Source: BOG-908 sp963848205 (GTDB lineage: Bacteria; Pseudomonadota; Alphaproteobacteria; Acetobacterales; Acetobacteraceae). Taken from it: a DNA stretch of 64,000 nt. Position numbers and translations under genes: made by a program. The notes under the pieces were generated by a model that did not search any database, was not told the DNA's origin, and saw only the letters and a program-made list of their open reading frames with translations. The DNA is taken from positions 124,001-188,000 of the forward strand of contig CAWKCV010000001.1 of assembly GCA_963848205.1 (NCBI GenBank). The letters are read 5' to 3'. This document shows, in pieces, positions 41,348-49,873 of the stretch (the first letter of the stretch is position 1; every line of letters begins with the position of its first letter).

Positions 41348-42357
41348 CCGCGATTCGTGCGATAAAGCGTCGGCCAGTCACCCGGCGCGGTTCCGCCGCA
41401 CTGGTCCTGGTAGCTCAACGCCTTGAGCCGGAAAGCGCCGCCGCTCCACACCCACTCTTCCTCGGAACCGCAATCCCCGAGACCACGGCCCTTGGAATGG
41501 GTGGAAAGCAAGCCGGCAGCCGGGTCGAACTCGGGGTCGACCATGTCCGGCCCATCGGACGCATTGTCCGGCACGCCGGGCAAGGCCAGCTTCACCGGCA
41601 CAGGCGCCCCACCACCGCGCGGCAGAACCGCGACCACGGAGGAGCCCTGGTATGCGGCGAGATAGCATGGCCGGATGGCCAGCGCGTGCGCCGCATCGAG
41701 CGGGTACACCTCAGCGGGATCGGTCACGGTGCACGGGTCGAAAAACGGCGAATGCAACCCGCCCGCCTGCTTGGTGAGCCGTTCTTCCTCGGCATGGCTC
41801 AGCTTCGGCGGCACCACCCACACCGGCGCGGGTGGCAAATGCGGTGCCGCCGGCACCGACGCCGTGCCTCGGGGTGCGATCAGCGCTCCCGGCGTCCCGG
41901 GCCGCCCCTGCACGGCATCGACCAGCAGCAAGGCCGCCGTGAAGCCGGCCAGCGGCACCGTCCTGGGCTGGTCGTCCTTCGACGGCCCGTGGTCGAGCGT
42001 GATCGTGTCGCCGTTGCGTACGGCTGCGATGAACGCGTCCACCGCGGCCGGATCGCTCGTCGAAAGAACGCCGTCCTTGCTCACCCAGGCCGGCGCGGAC
42101 AAGGCCAGTGCGTGGCCGTCGATCTGCACGGCGGCAGCCTGGATAGGGTCTTCGGCCGACAGGGTCAGCACCGCTTTGGCCGGCCCGGCATCGCGCGCGA
42201 CGTCGAGTTCCGCGCTGGTGCCCTCGTCGAACCCGCGCGCGATGCAGCTCCGCGTGTTGTCGCACGCCACCAGCCAGCGTCCGAACGACCGATAGACGGG
42301 CGCGGGCGAAGCTGCCGCCAGCATGATTGCGGCCAAAACCAGGTATGAGCGCGTCAT
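41344..42357 (-). CDS. DUF1176-family secreted protein
   Basis: This is a 337-residue protein with a signal peptide (MTRSYLVLAAIMLAAASPA). The DUF1176 pattern is visible: a domain with a conserved pair of cysteines in WLVACDNTRSCIARG, PFFDPCTVTDPAEVYPL, AIRPCYLAAYQGSSVVAVLPRGG and the C-terminal GLGDCGSEEEWVWSGGAFRL with its partner Cys in YQDQCGG. Family function is not established; members are periplasmic. Start is the ATG at 42357. A repeat element lies between it and the rsmA end. Confidence 0.85.
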   Translation of the reverse strand: MTRSYLVLAAIMLAAASPAPVYRSFGRWLVACDNTRSCIARGFDEGTSAELDVARDAGPAKAVLTLSAEDPIQAAAVQIDGHALALSAPAWVSKDGVLSTSDPAAVDAFIAAVRNGDTITLDHGPSKDDQPRTVPLAGFTAALLLVDAVQGRPGTPGALIAPRGTASVPAAPHLPPAPVWVVPPKLSHAEEERLTKQAGGLHSPFFDPCTVTDPAEVYPLDAAHALAIRPCYLAAYQGSSVVAVLPRGGGAPVPVKLALPGVPDNASDGPDMVDPEFDPAAGLLSTHSKGRGLGDCGSEEEWVWSGGAFRLKALSYQDQCGGTAPGDWPTLYRTNRG

Positions 42358-42390
42358 CTAAGCGGCCGTAGATCGTGACTGGCGGCGTGA

Positions 42391-42521
42391 CAAGGCAAGG
42401 CCTTCTTTTTTGAAAGAAGAAGCAAAAAACTTTCGCTCAGCTGCCGCGGACTCCGCGACGAGCACGCGACAGCGGAACAAAAGTCTTTTGCTTCTTTTCT
42501 TCAGAAAAGAAGAACTTCCTT
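42391..42521. repeat. Interspersed boundary element, copy 11 (two arms)
   Basis: Left arm about 42391-42436 (CCTTCTTTTTTGAAAGAAG, AAAAAACTTTCGC) and right arm about 42475-42521 (AACAAAAGTCTTTTGCTTC, GAAAAGAAG, AACTTCCTT). The spacer contains CGCGACAGCGG. On the minus strand the right arm supplies the VLLF end and TGA of rsmA. Confidence 0.85.
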
Positions 42522-43310
42522 CGCCAGCAACGAAAATTCCGCAACACTCAGAGTCTCCGCCCGCCGCTCCGGCGCAATCCCTACCCGCCCCAGCAACGCT
42601 TCCCCGCCAAGCCCCTTCAGCGACCCACGCAACATCTTGCGCCGTTGCCCGAACGCCGCCGCCGTCACCCGCTCCATCGCAGCGAACAACGCTGGCTCCG
42701 GCTGAACCGCTCGCGGCACCAGTCCCACCACCGCCGAGAACACTTTTGGCGGCGGGGTGAATGCTTCGGGCGGGATGCGCATCAGCAGCTCCACCTCGCA
42801 CACGAACTGCGCCAGCACCGCCAGCCGCCCATACGCTTCGGTATCGGGCGCCGCTGCCAGCCGCTCGGCCACTTCGAGCTGAAACATCAGCGTCATCCGC
42901 TCCCACTGCGCCGCCTGGCGCAGCCAGCCGACCAGCAGCGGCGTGCCCACATTATACGGCAGGTTCGCCACGATCTGCCGCGGCGCCGGCACCAGTGCTG
43001 CCAAGTCGGTTGCCATTGCGTCCGCCTCCACCAGGCGCAGCCGCGCGTCGCTCGCCGCCAGCGCGCGGATGGCCTCGGCCGCCCTGGGATCGACTTCGAC
43101 GGCGACGATGCTGGCTGCCGCGGTGCCCAGCAACGCACGCGTCAGCCCGCCCGGACCTGGGCCGACCTCCACCACATGGCGGCCGGACAGGTCGCCCGCC
43201 TGGCGCGCGATTTTTGCCGTCAGATTTTCATCGAGGAGGAAATGCTGGCCGAGCTTGCGCCTGGCGTCGAGGCGGTAGTCGCCGATGACTTGGCGGAGGG
43301 GAGGAAGCAA
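42501..43310 (-). CDS. rsmA: 16S rRNA dimethyladenosine transferase
   Basis: RsmA (KsgA) dimethylates A1518 and A1519 of 16S rRNA in 30S maturation. The 269-residue protein shows GQHFLLDENLTAKIA, the SAM motif VEVGPGPGGLTRALL, the acidic loop EVDPRA, the catalytic NLPYNV and the C-terminal helical domain. The family start LPPLRQVI fits the TTG at 43310, which lies at the edge of an upstream repeat element; a longer frame reading through the repeat (MVLFSKKGPLSS) is rejected. Its last residues KEVLLF and stop come from another element. It is flanked by copies 11 and 12. Confidence 0.95.
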   Translation of the reverse strand: MLPPLRQVIGDYRLDARRKLGQHFLLDENLTAKIARQAGDLSGRHVVEVGPGPGGLTRALLGTAAASIVAVEVDPRAAEAIRALAASDARLRLVEADAMATDLAALVPAPRQIVANLPYNVGTPLLVGWLRQAAQWERMTLMFQLEVAERLAAAPDTEAYGRLAVLAQFVCEVELLMRIPPEAFTPPPKVFSAVVGLVPRAVQPEPALFAAMERVTAAAFGQRRKMLRGSLKGLGGEALLGRVGIAPERRAETLSVAEFSLLAKEVLLF

Positions 43311-43423
43311 GGAAGAAAGCGGTCCTTTTTTCGAAAAAAGGACCAAAAACTTTTGATCCCTGAGCTCGCGAAGCGGAGTAGAAGTCTTTTGCTTCCTTTC
43401 TTCAGAAAAGAAGACCTTCCTTT
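43308..43423. repeat. Interspersed boundary element, copy 12 (two arms)
   Basis: Left arm about 43320-43355 (GGTCCTTTTTTCG, AAAAAAGGACC, AAAAACTTTTG) and right arm about 43381-43423 (AGAAGTCTTTTGCTTCC, GAAAAGAAG, ACCTTCCTT). On the minus strand it ends xerD (GLLF stop) and leads into the TTG start of rsmA. Confidence 0.85.
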
Positions 43424-44301
43424 CCCCGCGCCAACGGATGATGCGCCTCCACCAGCACCTGCAAACGCTCCGTCAGCACATGCGTGTAAATCTGCGTCGC
43501 CGTAATGTCCGCATGTCCCAACAACATCTGCAAACTGCGCAAATCCGCGCCGTGCGCCAGCATGTGGCTCGCAAACGCATGCCGCAGCACATGCGGCGAC
43601 ACACGCGCGGCGTCGATGCCGGCCAGCACGCACACATCGTGCAGGATCTTGTCGAACCCCTGCCGCGTCAGCGCGCGTTTCGGGTCGCGGCCAGGAAACA
43701 GCCAGCGCCCGGGCACCGCGCCCACCATCGCCGCGCACGCAGCACGCGCGGCCTCCGAAATAGGCACGATCCGCTCGCGCCCGCCTTTGCCCTTGATCAG
43801 CAGCACATCGCCGGTCACCGCCAGCGCGGTGCGCGGTAGCGCCAGCAGCTCGGAAATCCGCAATCCCGTCGAATAGAGTATCTGCAACGCGGCTTCGGCC
43901 ACGAGCCCACGTTGGCCGGCAAGCCCGGGGGCTGCGTCCAGCAGCGCGGCAACTTCTTCTTCGGACAACAGGCGGGGCAGCAGAAGCGGCAGGCGCGGCG
44001 CGTCGAGCAACTGCGTCGGGTCGTCGCGACGCACGCCGCCACGCGCCAGAAACCGGTGAAATTGCCGCAGGCACGAAAGCTGCCTGGTAACGCTGCGCGC
44101 TGCGTAACCCGCCGAAGAGAGATGCTGGAGGTAGGCCGACAGCGTCTCCTGGTCCGCCTGCGCCACGCTCAGCCCACGTTCGGCCGCGAACGCCTCGAAG
44201 GCGCCCAGATCCCGCCCATACGCCAGCAACGTGTTGCGGGCCGCGCCGCGCTCGGCGGCCAGCATCTCGAGGAACGCCTCCACATGCCGGCTGGCCGTCA
44301 T
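43402..44301 (-). CDS. xerD: Tyrosine recombinase XerD/XerC type
   Basis: This is a site-specific recombinase that resolves chromosome dimers at dif. The 299-residue protein has the SAM-like N-terminal core-binding domain and the C-terminal catalytic domain: Arg in STGLRISELL, Lys in GKGGRERIVP, HVLRHAFASH (HxxR), and His/Tyr in LGHADITATQIYTHV. The length is standard for XerC/XerD; a mobile-element integrase is unlikely because there is no linked element. The start at 44301 (MTASRHVEAFLEMLAAERG) fits. The GLLF tail and stop are from a repeat. Confidence 0.93.
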   Translation of the reverse strand: MTASRHVEAFLEMLAAERGAARNTLLAYGRDLGAFEAFAAERGLSVAQADQETLSAYLQHLSSAGYAARSVTRQLSCLRQFHRFLARGGVRRDDPTQLLDAPRLPLLLPRLLSEEEVAALLDAAPGLAGQRGLVAEAALQILYSTGLRISELLALPRTALAVTGDVLLIKGKGGRERIVPISEAARAACAAMVGAVPGRWLFPGRDPKRALTRQGFDKILHDVCVLAGIDAARVSPHVLRHAFASHMLAHGADLRSLQMLLGHADITATQIYTHVLTERLQVLVEAHHPLARGKEGLLF

Positions 44302-44314
44302 GAAGGCGGCGGCC

Positions 44315-44452
44315 TCAGTGGAATTTGTCGTTCGGCAGCACGTGCTCCACCGGCGCGCGATGCGCATGCGGCGGAAAGGCGCCGATCACCAGAAAACCGG
44401 CCAGAACGAGCGCCAGGAACAGTGCAAATATGATGATGAAAAAGCGGCTCAT
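44315..44452 (-). CDS. Single-helix membrane microprotein (45 aa)
   Basis: A 45-residue reading frame on the minus strand starts MSRFFIIIFALFLALVLAG with one long membrane helix (about residues 4-25), followed by a polar tail rich in His and Pro (PPHAHRAPVEHVLPNDKFH). It lies 13 bp upstream of xerD on the same strand, so it is probably co-transcribed. The tail would face the periplasm if the N-terminus is inside. No function known. Confidence 0.6.
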   Translation of the reverse strand: MSRFFIIIFALFLALVLAGFLVIGAFPPHAHRAPVEHVLPNDKFH

Positions 44453-44518
44453 CGCGCGCTGGTGTCCCCTCACGTTGCGGATTCGTCGCCGGCACGTCCT
44501 GTGCTAGCCTCGCCGCCA

Positions 44519-46204
44519 ATGACGCGCAACACAACAGGCTTGGCGGCGGAGGCGCGGCCGAGGCCGGACTGGACGCATAGACGCAGCCTGGTGCTTGTCG
44601 GCCTGATGGGTGCCGGCAAAACCTCCATCGGCCGGCGCCTGTCACACCGCATGGGCCTGCCGTTCCGCGACGCTGACGCGGAGATCGAGCTCGCCTCCGG
44701 CTGCACCATTGCCGAGCTGTTCGCGCGTTTCGGCGAGCCGGAGTTCCGCGATGGCGAACGTCGCGTCATCGCCCGCCTGCTGGCCGGCCCGCCGGTGGTG
44801 CTGGCAACCGGCGGCGGCGCCTTCATGGACCCGCAGACGCGCGAGACGATACGCAATCAGGCGGTAAGCGTGTGGCTGCGCTGCTCGCTGGCCACACTGG
44901 TGCGCCGAACCACCGGCCGCACCCATCGCCCCTTGCTCATGGGCGGCGATCCTGAGCGTGTTCTGGCCGACCTGATGGCCGTGCGCCATCCCATCTATGC
45001 GGAGGCCGATCTGGTGGTGCAATGCGGCGAAGACAGCCCCGAGGCGACCACCAACCGTGTGCTGTCGGCCCTCGAACACTACCGCCCGTCGCGCCGTGTC
45101 GCCGTCACGTTGGCCGACACGAGCTACGACGTGGTGATCGGCACCGGCCTGCTGGCCCGCGCCGGCGCGCTGCTGGCACCGGTCCTGCCGCAGAAGCGCG
45201 CGATTATCGTCGCCGACGAAACCGTCGCCGGCCTGCATCTGCCCGCGCTCACCGCCGGCCTGTCCGAAGCCGGGTTCGAGACACGCAGCGTGACCGTGCC
45301 GCCCGGCGAGCGCTCCAAATCCATCGCCGGCTACACGCGCGTTACCGACGCGCTGCTGGAAGCCGGCGTCGAACGCCGCACCGCGGTGATCGCCCTCGGT
45401 GGCGGCGTGGTCGGCGACCTCGCCGGGTTCGCGGCGGCGACCGTCCTGCGCGGCCTGCCGTTCGTGCAGATCCCGACCACCCTGCTCGCCCAGGTCGATT
45501 CGAGCGTCGGCGGCAAGACCGGCATCAACACCGCCTACGGCAAGAACCTGCTCGGCGCCTTCCACCAGCCGCGCATCGTGCTGGCCGACACCGCCGTGCT
45601 GGCCACCCTGCCCGCCCGCGAGCTGCGCGCCGGCTATGCGGAAATCGTCAAGGCCGGCCTGATCGGGGACGCCGGCCTGTTCGCCTGGTGCGAGGCCCAC
45701 GGCGCGGCCTTACTGGCTGGCGACGCGGCCGCCCAGGCGCACGCGGTCGAGCAGGCGTGCGCCTTCAAGGCCCGCGTGGTCGCGTCCGACGAGCGCGAGG
45801 AGCAGGCCCAGGACGGCCGCGCGCTGCTCAATCTCGGCCACACGTTCGCTCACGCGCTGGAAGCCGAATTCGGCTATACCGGCGCGCTGCTGCACGGCGA
45901 GGCGGTCAGCCTCGGCCTGCTGCTCGGCTTCCAGCTTTCGGCCAGGCTCGGCCACTGCGCCGGCGCCGATGTGGACCGCGTGCGCACCCATCTGGGCGAC
46001 ACCGCGATGCCCTGGCGCCTGGGCGATCTCGGCCGCACGCTCTCGGCCGACGCGCTCGTCGCGCACATGCAGCGCGACAAGAAGATGCGCGACGGCCAAC
46101 TCGCCTTCGTGCTGGCGCGCGGCATCGGCCAGGCCTTCACCAGCCGCGACGTGCCGCAGGAGGCGGTGCTAGCCGTGCTGCGCGAGGCGGGCTGCGCACC
46201 ATGA
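44519..46204 (+). CDS. aroKB: Bifunctional shikimate kinase/3-dehydroquinate synthase
   Basis: One 561-residue protein joins two aromatic-amino-acid enzymes. Residues about 20-190 are shikimate kinase (Walker A GLMGAGKTSIGRRL, DADAEIELASG, ATGGGAFMDP). Residues about 195-561 are 3-dehydroquinate synthase (ALGGGVVGDLAGFAAATVLRG, IPTTLLAQVDSSVGGKTGIN, LGHTFAHALEAEFGY). The two are separate adjacent genes (aroK-aroB) in most bacteria; fused AroKB is known from Acetobacteraceae. The ATG at 44519 is the start that fits the kinase N-terminus. Its stop overlaps the next gene by 4 bp (ATGA). Confidence 0.94.
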   Translation: MTRNTTGLAAEARPRPDWTHRRSLVLVGLMGAGKTSIGRRLSHRMGLPFRDADAEIELASGCTIAELFARFGEPEFRDGERRVIARLLAGPPVVLATGGGAFMDPQTRETIRNQAVSVWLRCSLATLVRRTTGRTHRPLLMGGDPERVLADLMAVRHPIYAEADLVVQCGEDSPEATTNRVLSALEHYRPSRRVAVTLADTSYDVVIGTGLLARAGALLAPVLPQKRAIIVADETVAGLHLPALTAGLSEAGFETRSVTVPPGERSKSIAGYTRVTDALLEAGVERRTAVIALGGGVVGDLAGFAAATVLRGLPFVQIPTTLLAQVDSSVGGKTGINTAYGKNLLGAFHQPRIVLADTAVLATLPARELRAGYAEIVKAGLIGDAGLFAWCEAHGAALLAGDAAAQAHAVEQACAFKARVVASDEREEQAQDGRALLNLGHTFAHALEAEFGYTGALLHGEAVSLGLLLGFQLSARLGHCAGADVDRVRTHLGDTAMPWRLGDLGRTLSADALVAHMQRDKKMRDGQLAFVLARGIGQAFTSRDVPQEAVLAVLREAGCAP

Positions 46205-47280
46205 TCCCGGCGGCGGCGGGCCGGCCGAAACTGACCGCCATTCAGGCCCTGCGCGGCGTGGCTTCGGTCTCGGTCATCTGCTACCACGCCGCCCGGCACG
46301 TGGACCAAACCTACGGCACGCCGATGCTGCGGCGCGTGTTCCTCTCCAGCCACGCCGGCGTCGATCTGTTCTTCGCCATCAGCGGCTTCATCATCCTCTT
46401 CGTCCACGCCGGCGACGTCGGGCGGCCTGCCCGGCTCGGCCATTATCTCGAACGCCGCTTCACCCGCGTGCTGCCGCTCTACTGGGTCGCACTCGCACTC
46501 ACCGTGCTGATGGCCGTCGCGGCCCACACGCGCCTCGATCCCGCCTTCATCGCCTGGAGCGCCACGCTTCTGCCCACGCCGCATGCGCCGTTCATGATGA
46601 TCGCCTGGACGCTGCAATACGAGATGGTGTTCTACGCCGCCTTCGCCGTGCTGATCGTGAACCGGCAAGCGGGGCTGGCCCTCATTGCCATCTGGCTGGC
46701 CGTGGCGGTGGCCTCCGCGCTGTTCGGCGCGTTCGACCTGCCGTCCGGCCTCACCGGTTTCTACATGACCGAATTCCTGCTGGGCATGGCCGCGGCCCTT
46801 GCCGTGCGCGATCGCCGCATACGCGCGCCCCGCATGCTGGCTGCTGGTGGCGCGGCTTTGTTCGCCGGGATCATGGTCGCCGAATGCGCGGGCCTGGTTG
46901 CAGGCCACGCCTGGTATGCGCCGCTGCTTTACGGCCCACCCGCGGCGATGACGGTCGCCGGCATCGCCGCCGTCGAACAGGCCGGCGGCTTGCACTTGCC
47001 CCCCTGGCTGGTCGCACTCGGCGAGGCATCCTACTCGCTATACTTGTTTCAGATCGTCTTCATCGCCGTCGGCTGGCAGGTCTGGAGCCACGCCGGCCTC
47101 GCGCGCGTGCTGCCCCCTGGCGCGCTGTTCGTGCTCCTGGTGGCCACTGCCACGGTGGGTGGGGTCGCGATGTCGCGCGTGGTGGAGCGGCCGTTGCTGC
47201 TTCTGTCGCGCAAGCTGGAGCGAGGAAGGCAACGGGCTTTGCCGCTCGACCCCACCCAAGGCGAGCCTTTGAAATTTTGA
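46201..47280 (+). CDS. Membrane acyltransferase family 3
   Basis: This is a 359-residue integral membrane protein with about ten helices, of the acyltransferase-3/OafA family that O-acetylates exported polysaccharides or lipids. The N-terminus carries LTAIQALRGVASVSVICYHAARHVD (conserved RG-x-A and His) and FFAISGFIILF. The last residues (LDPTQGEPLKF) run into a second intergenic palindrome. The ATG overlaps the aroKB stop. Acceptor is unknown. Confidence 0.9.
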   Translation: MIPAAAGRPKLTAIQALRGVASVSVICYHAARHVDQTYGTPMLRRVFLSSHAGVDLFFAISGFIILFVHAGDVGRPARLGHYLERRFTRVLPLYWVALALTVLMAVAAHTRLDPAFIAWSATLLPTPHAPFMMIAWTLQYEMVFYAAFAVLIVNRQAGLALIAIWLAVAVASALFGAFDLPSGLTGFYMTEFLLGMAAALAVRDRRIRAPRMLAAGGAALFAGIMVAECAGLVAGHAWYAPLLYGPPAAMTVAGIAAVEQAGGLHLPPWLVALGEASYSLYLFQIVFIAVGWQVWSHAGLARVLPPGALFVLLVATATVGGVAMSRVVERPLLLLSRKLERGRQRALPLDPTQGEPLKF

Positions 47281-47283
47281 TCG

Positions 47284-47332
47284 GGGGTTTGGGGTTCCAA
47301 ACCCCAACGGGGTCCAGGGGCAGAGCCCCTGG
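47284..47332. repeat. Double GC-rich palindrome (second repeat family)
   Basis: Two perfect hairpins: GGGGTTTGG/CCAAACCCC with loop GGTT (47284-47305) and CCAGGGGC/GCCCCTGG with loop AGA (47314-47332). They lie 4 bp after the acyltransferase stop. Similar GGGGTCCAGGGGC palindromes are commonly found as intergenic repeats in Rhodospirillales; a terminator role is possible although no T-run follows. Confidence 0.7.
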
Positions 47333-47354
47333 CCTTCACGTAATCTTAGAAACC

Positions 47355-48350
47355 ATGTCCGAAGATGCCGCCATGACAGCAATCACAGGTAGCGCCACGC
47401 TCGCGCAATTACTGGGGCGGGATCTCGCCGCCGAATTGCTGCAGCCCGGCGCGCCATCGCAATCACCGACGCAGACTAAAGCCAGGCAAGCGGCCGACTC
47501 TGTCCTGTTGAGCCCCGAAGCACAGGCTTTGCTGCAGACGCTGCAGACCGCCACACTCACGACGCAGAACGTGGTGCATGGCAACACGCTGTCGAGCAAC
47601 GACATCTCGACTGGCCAGCCAACCGCCTCGCAACAATCGAACAACAGTCATGACCAGCTCATCCTGGCCGAAGGTTTCGACGCGAATGGCCAAAAACTGG
47701 CATCCGGGACCGGGCTGAACCCGAGCTACAACATTCACGAGTTCACCAGACAGGTCGATCCGTCCGGTGGCCTGGCCACGACCACCGAATCGCTGTCCAT
47801 CGGTCGCGATGCAGGCGGCACGCTGTCGATTTATCTCGCCCAAACGGCAACGCTCACCTCCGCCGATGGCGCTTGGACAACCGACGGCAGAGGCGACCAG
47901 ATCACCATCGACCCCGCCGGGCATGTGACGTTCAACCAGACCGACTCGGTCAGTGGGGAAACCACAAGCAACGACAATGGCGCGACATTGTCCGGCGAAA
48001 CCGTCGATCTCCGCTTGCAGGACACCGCAAAGGGCACGAGCGGCACGCTGACCGTGCAAGCCGACAGCGAGACCGTCCGTGGTCACGACATCGAAAGCCG
48101 CTCGGCGACCGAACTGCAAATTTCCGCGTCCCTGTCCACCGGGCAGGCCGCACCCACGACAGACGACATCGCTTTGCAATTGTTGAAATCGTACGGAGAG
48201 ATCTCGCACAGGGCGGGAGCGGCACAGGCGCGGCAGCCTTCCCCGCAAGCAGCCTCTGCCGACGCGGCAGGTCCGCTCGCCGCCCCCGACCAACCCTCGC
48301 TTGCACACCAATTGCGCGCAGATGCGGCAGCCGGCCAAGTTCTGCTATGA
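47355..48350 (+). CDS. Hypothetical Ser/Thr/Gln-rich protein
   Basis: This 331-residue protein was not recognised. The N-terminal region has a helical pattern with DSVLLSPEAQALLQTLQ, a motif also seen in unrelated proteobacterial proteins. Residues about 90-230 are rich in Asp, Thr, Ser and Gly (TLTSADGAWTTDGRGDQITID), predicted beta and possibly surface or secreted. The C-terminus is Ala/Gln-rich and helical. No signal peptide. The ATG at 47355 has a weak ribosome-binding site; an in-frame ATG at 47373 is possible. It lies just before the FkbM gene. Confidence 0.55.
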   Translation: MSEDAAMTAITGSATLAQLLGRDLAAELLQPGAPSQSPTQTKARQAADSVLLSPEAQALLQTLQTATLTTQNVVHGNTLSSNDISTGQPTASQQSNNSHDQLILAEGFDANGQKLASGTGLNPSYNIHEFTRQVDPSGGLATTTESLSIGRDAGGTLSIYLAQTATLTSADGAWTTDGRGDQITIDPAGHVTFNQTDSVSGETTSNDNGATLSGETVDLRLQDTAKGTSGTLTVQADSETVRGHDIESRSATELQISASLSTGQAAPTTDDIALQLLKSYGEISHRAGAAQARQPSPQAASADAAGPLAAPDQPSLAHQLRADAAAGQVLL

Positions 48351-48383
48351 CGCGCGTATGCCGAGCCAAACCCGAGCCGAATC

Positions 48384-49268
48384 GTGACCAAAGCCACCAC
48401 GGCCGCACAGAAGCCACGCCCGGCGATGCGGCCCGAGCAAGCCGTCGAGACGGCCATCCGCAAGCTCTACCCCTACCTGAACGCCCTGCGTAATCCGGTC
48501 AGGGTACGCTGCAACGGGCAGACGAAAGCCGTGCATCACGGTGGCCGGAAAGACCATTTCTACGCCATCTACCAGTGCTTCTACCAACGCCAGTACGAGC
48601 TGCCACAGCCGCTGTTCACCCCGTCGCATCACCAGGCGGCGCTGGATTCGTATTATGCCGCCATCGTGGCGCGCGGCGCACAGCCGCTTATACTGGATTG
48701 CGGCGCCAATATCGGCGCCAGCGCGTTGTGGTTTTCCGCACGCTACCCGCAAGCCCATATCGTCGCCGTGGAGCCTGCCGCCGCCAACATCGCGCTGCTG
48801 CGGCGCAACCTCGAGGGCTCCGGCGTGGACGTCGTCGAGGGTGCCGTGGGCGCCGCCGACGGACGCGCGTTTCTCTCCGGCCGCGCGGAAAGCCCGCTCT
48901 CCTTCCGTGTCGGCGACCAGGACCAGGGCAGCGCCGACGGCGCCGTGCAGGTGTTCAGCATCGCATCCCTGCTCGCCCGCGCGCCGCACGCCGAGCCGTT
49001 CCTGCTGAAGATCGACATCGAAGGCGGCGAGCGCGGCCTGTTCGCCGGCGAGACGGCCACGTTGGCCCGCTTCCCGCTCATCGTGCTCGAGCCGCACGAT
49101 TTCTGCATGCCCGGCGAGGATGTGAGCGGCCCGTTCTTCGCGTTCCACGCCAGCGCGCACCGCGAATTCCTGTTCGCCAACGAGAACGTCTTCTCGATCG
49201 ACTATGCCAGGCTCACCGGCGGCAGCTCAGCCACCCACGCACAGGATCAGACGGAGCCGGCCACGTAA
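48384..49268 (+). CDS. FkbM-family methyltransferase
   Basis: This is a SAM-dependent methyltransferase of 294 residues with LILDCGANIGASALWFSARYPQAHIVAVEPAAANIALL (motif I and acidic loop) and LLKIDIEGGERGLFAGE, the typical FkbM tail. FkbM enzymes methylate sugars or polyketides; here the adjacent acyltransferase and heptose genes make polysaccharide modification the best guess (inference). It starts at GTG 48384. The last 22 bp overlap the convergent CBS gene. Confidence 0.88.
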   Translation: MTKATTAAQKPRPAMRPEQAVETAIRKLYPYLNALRNPVRVRCNGQTKAVHHGGRKDHFYAIYQCFYQRQYELPQPLFTPSHHQAALDSYYAAIVARGAQPLILDCGANIGASALWFSARYPQAHIVAVEPAAANIALLRRNLEGSGVDVVEGAVGAADGRAFLSGRAESPLSFRVGDQDQGSADGAVQVFSIASLLARAPHAEPFLLKIDIEGGERGLFAGETATLARFPLIVLEPHDFCMPGEDVSGPFFAFHASAHREFLFANENVFSIDYARLTGGSSATHAQDQTEPAT

Positions 49269-49681
49269 GCGCGCAAGCTGTCCACCTCCTGGGCACTATC
49301 GTCGAGCTGCGCCTTCACCACATCGCCGATGCTGATAAGGCCCACCAGCTCGCCATCGTGCAGCACCGGCAAATGACGCACGCGGCCGGCCGTCATCATG
49401 GCCATCGCATGGGCAGTGCTGGTCTCGGGCGTGACGGTGTGCACCGCGTTGGTCATCAGCTGCGCGGCTGTCATTTCCAGGCAAGCGCCGCCGTCACGTG
49501 CCAGGCAGCGCACGATGTCGCGCTCGCTGACGATGCCCATCAACTGACCCTTGGCATCGCGCACCAGCACCGCACCGATGCGCCATTCGGCCAGCATCGT
49601 CGTGACGTTGGAGATACGGGTGGTGGGGGACACGGATGCGATCTCGTGGCCCTTGTGGCGCAGGATGGCGGCGATTGTCAT
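49247..49681 (-). CDS. Protein with two CBS domains
   Basis: This 144-residue protein consists of two tandem CBS domains (about 8-62 and 75-132; KGQLMGIVSERDIVRCLA and HDGELVGLISIGDVVKAQ). Such stand-alone Bateman modules bind adenine nucleotides and often regulate other proteins. The ATG at 49681 is preceded by GAGGAGGAG. Partner is unknown. Confidence 0.93.
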   Translation of the reverse strand: MTIAAILRHKGHEIASVSPTTRISNVTTMLAEWRIGAVLVRDAKGQLMGIVSERDIVRCLARDGGACLEMTAAQLMTNAVHTVTPETSTAHAMAMMTAGRVRHLPVLHDGELVGLISIGDVVKAQLDDSAQEVDSLRAYVAGSV

Positions 49682-49759
49682 GGCGGCTCCTCCTCGATGC
49701 AGGTCGGAGAGCTTGCAGCGCGCAGCGTATCAAATGCAAATTTTAGGAGTGCGGTGCAG

Positions 49760-49873
49760 CAAGGAAGGCAAGCAGTCCGTTTTCCAAGAAAAGAAGCAAA
49801 AGACTCTGCTCCGCTGTCGCGAGCACCCGAGGCAAAAGTATTATGGTCCTTTTTCGAAAAAGGACTGCCTCCC
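49760..49873. repeat. Interspersed boundary element, copy 13 (two arms)
   Basis: Left arm about 49766-49809 (GTCCGTTTTCC, AAGAAGC, AAAAGACTCTGC) and right arm about 49832-49867 (GGCAAAAGTATTATGG, GTCC...GGAC). The spacer has GCTGTCGCGAGC. It separates the CBS gene and the UbiK-like gene. Confidence 0.8.

Noticed and set aside
42312..43346. RsmA with an N-terminal extension MVLFSKKGPLSS
   Set aside because: The extension is the translated repeat arm; the family start coincides with the TTG at the repeat edge.
43402..44301. XerD-like gene as an integrase of a mobile element
   Set aside because: Standard Xer length and motifs; no attachment sites, tRNA gene or phage-like genes nearby.
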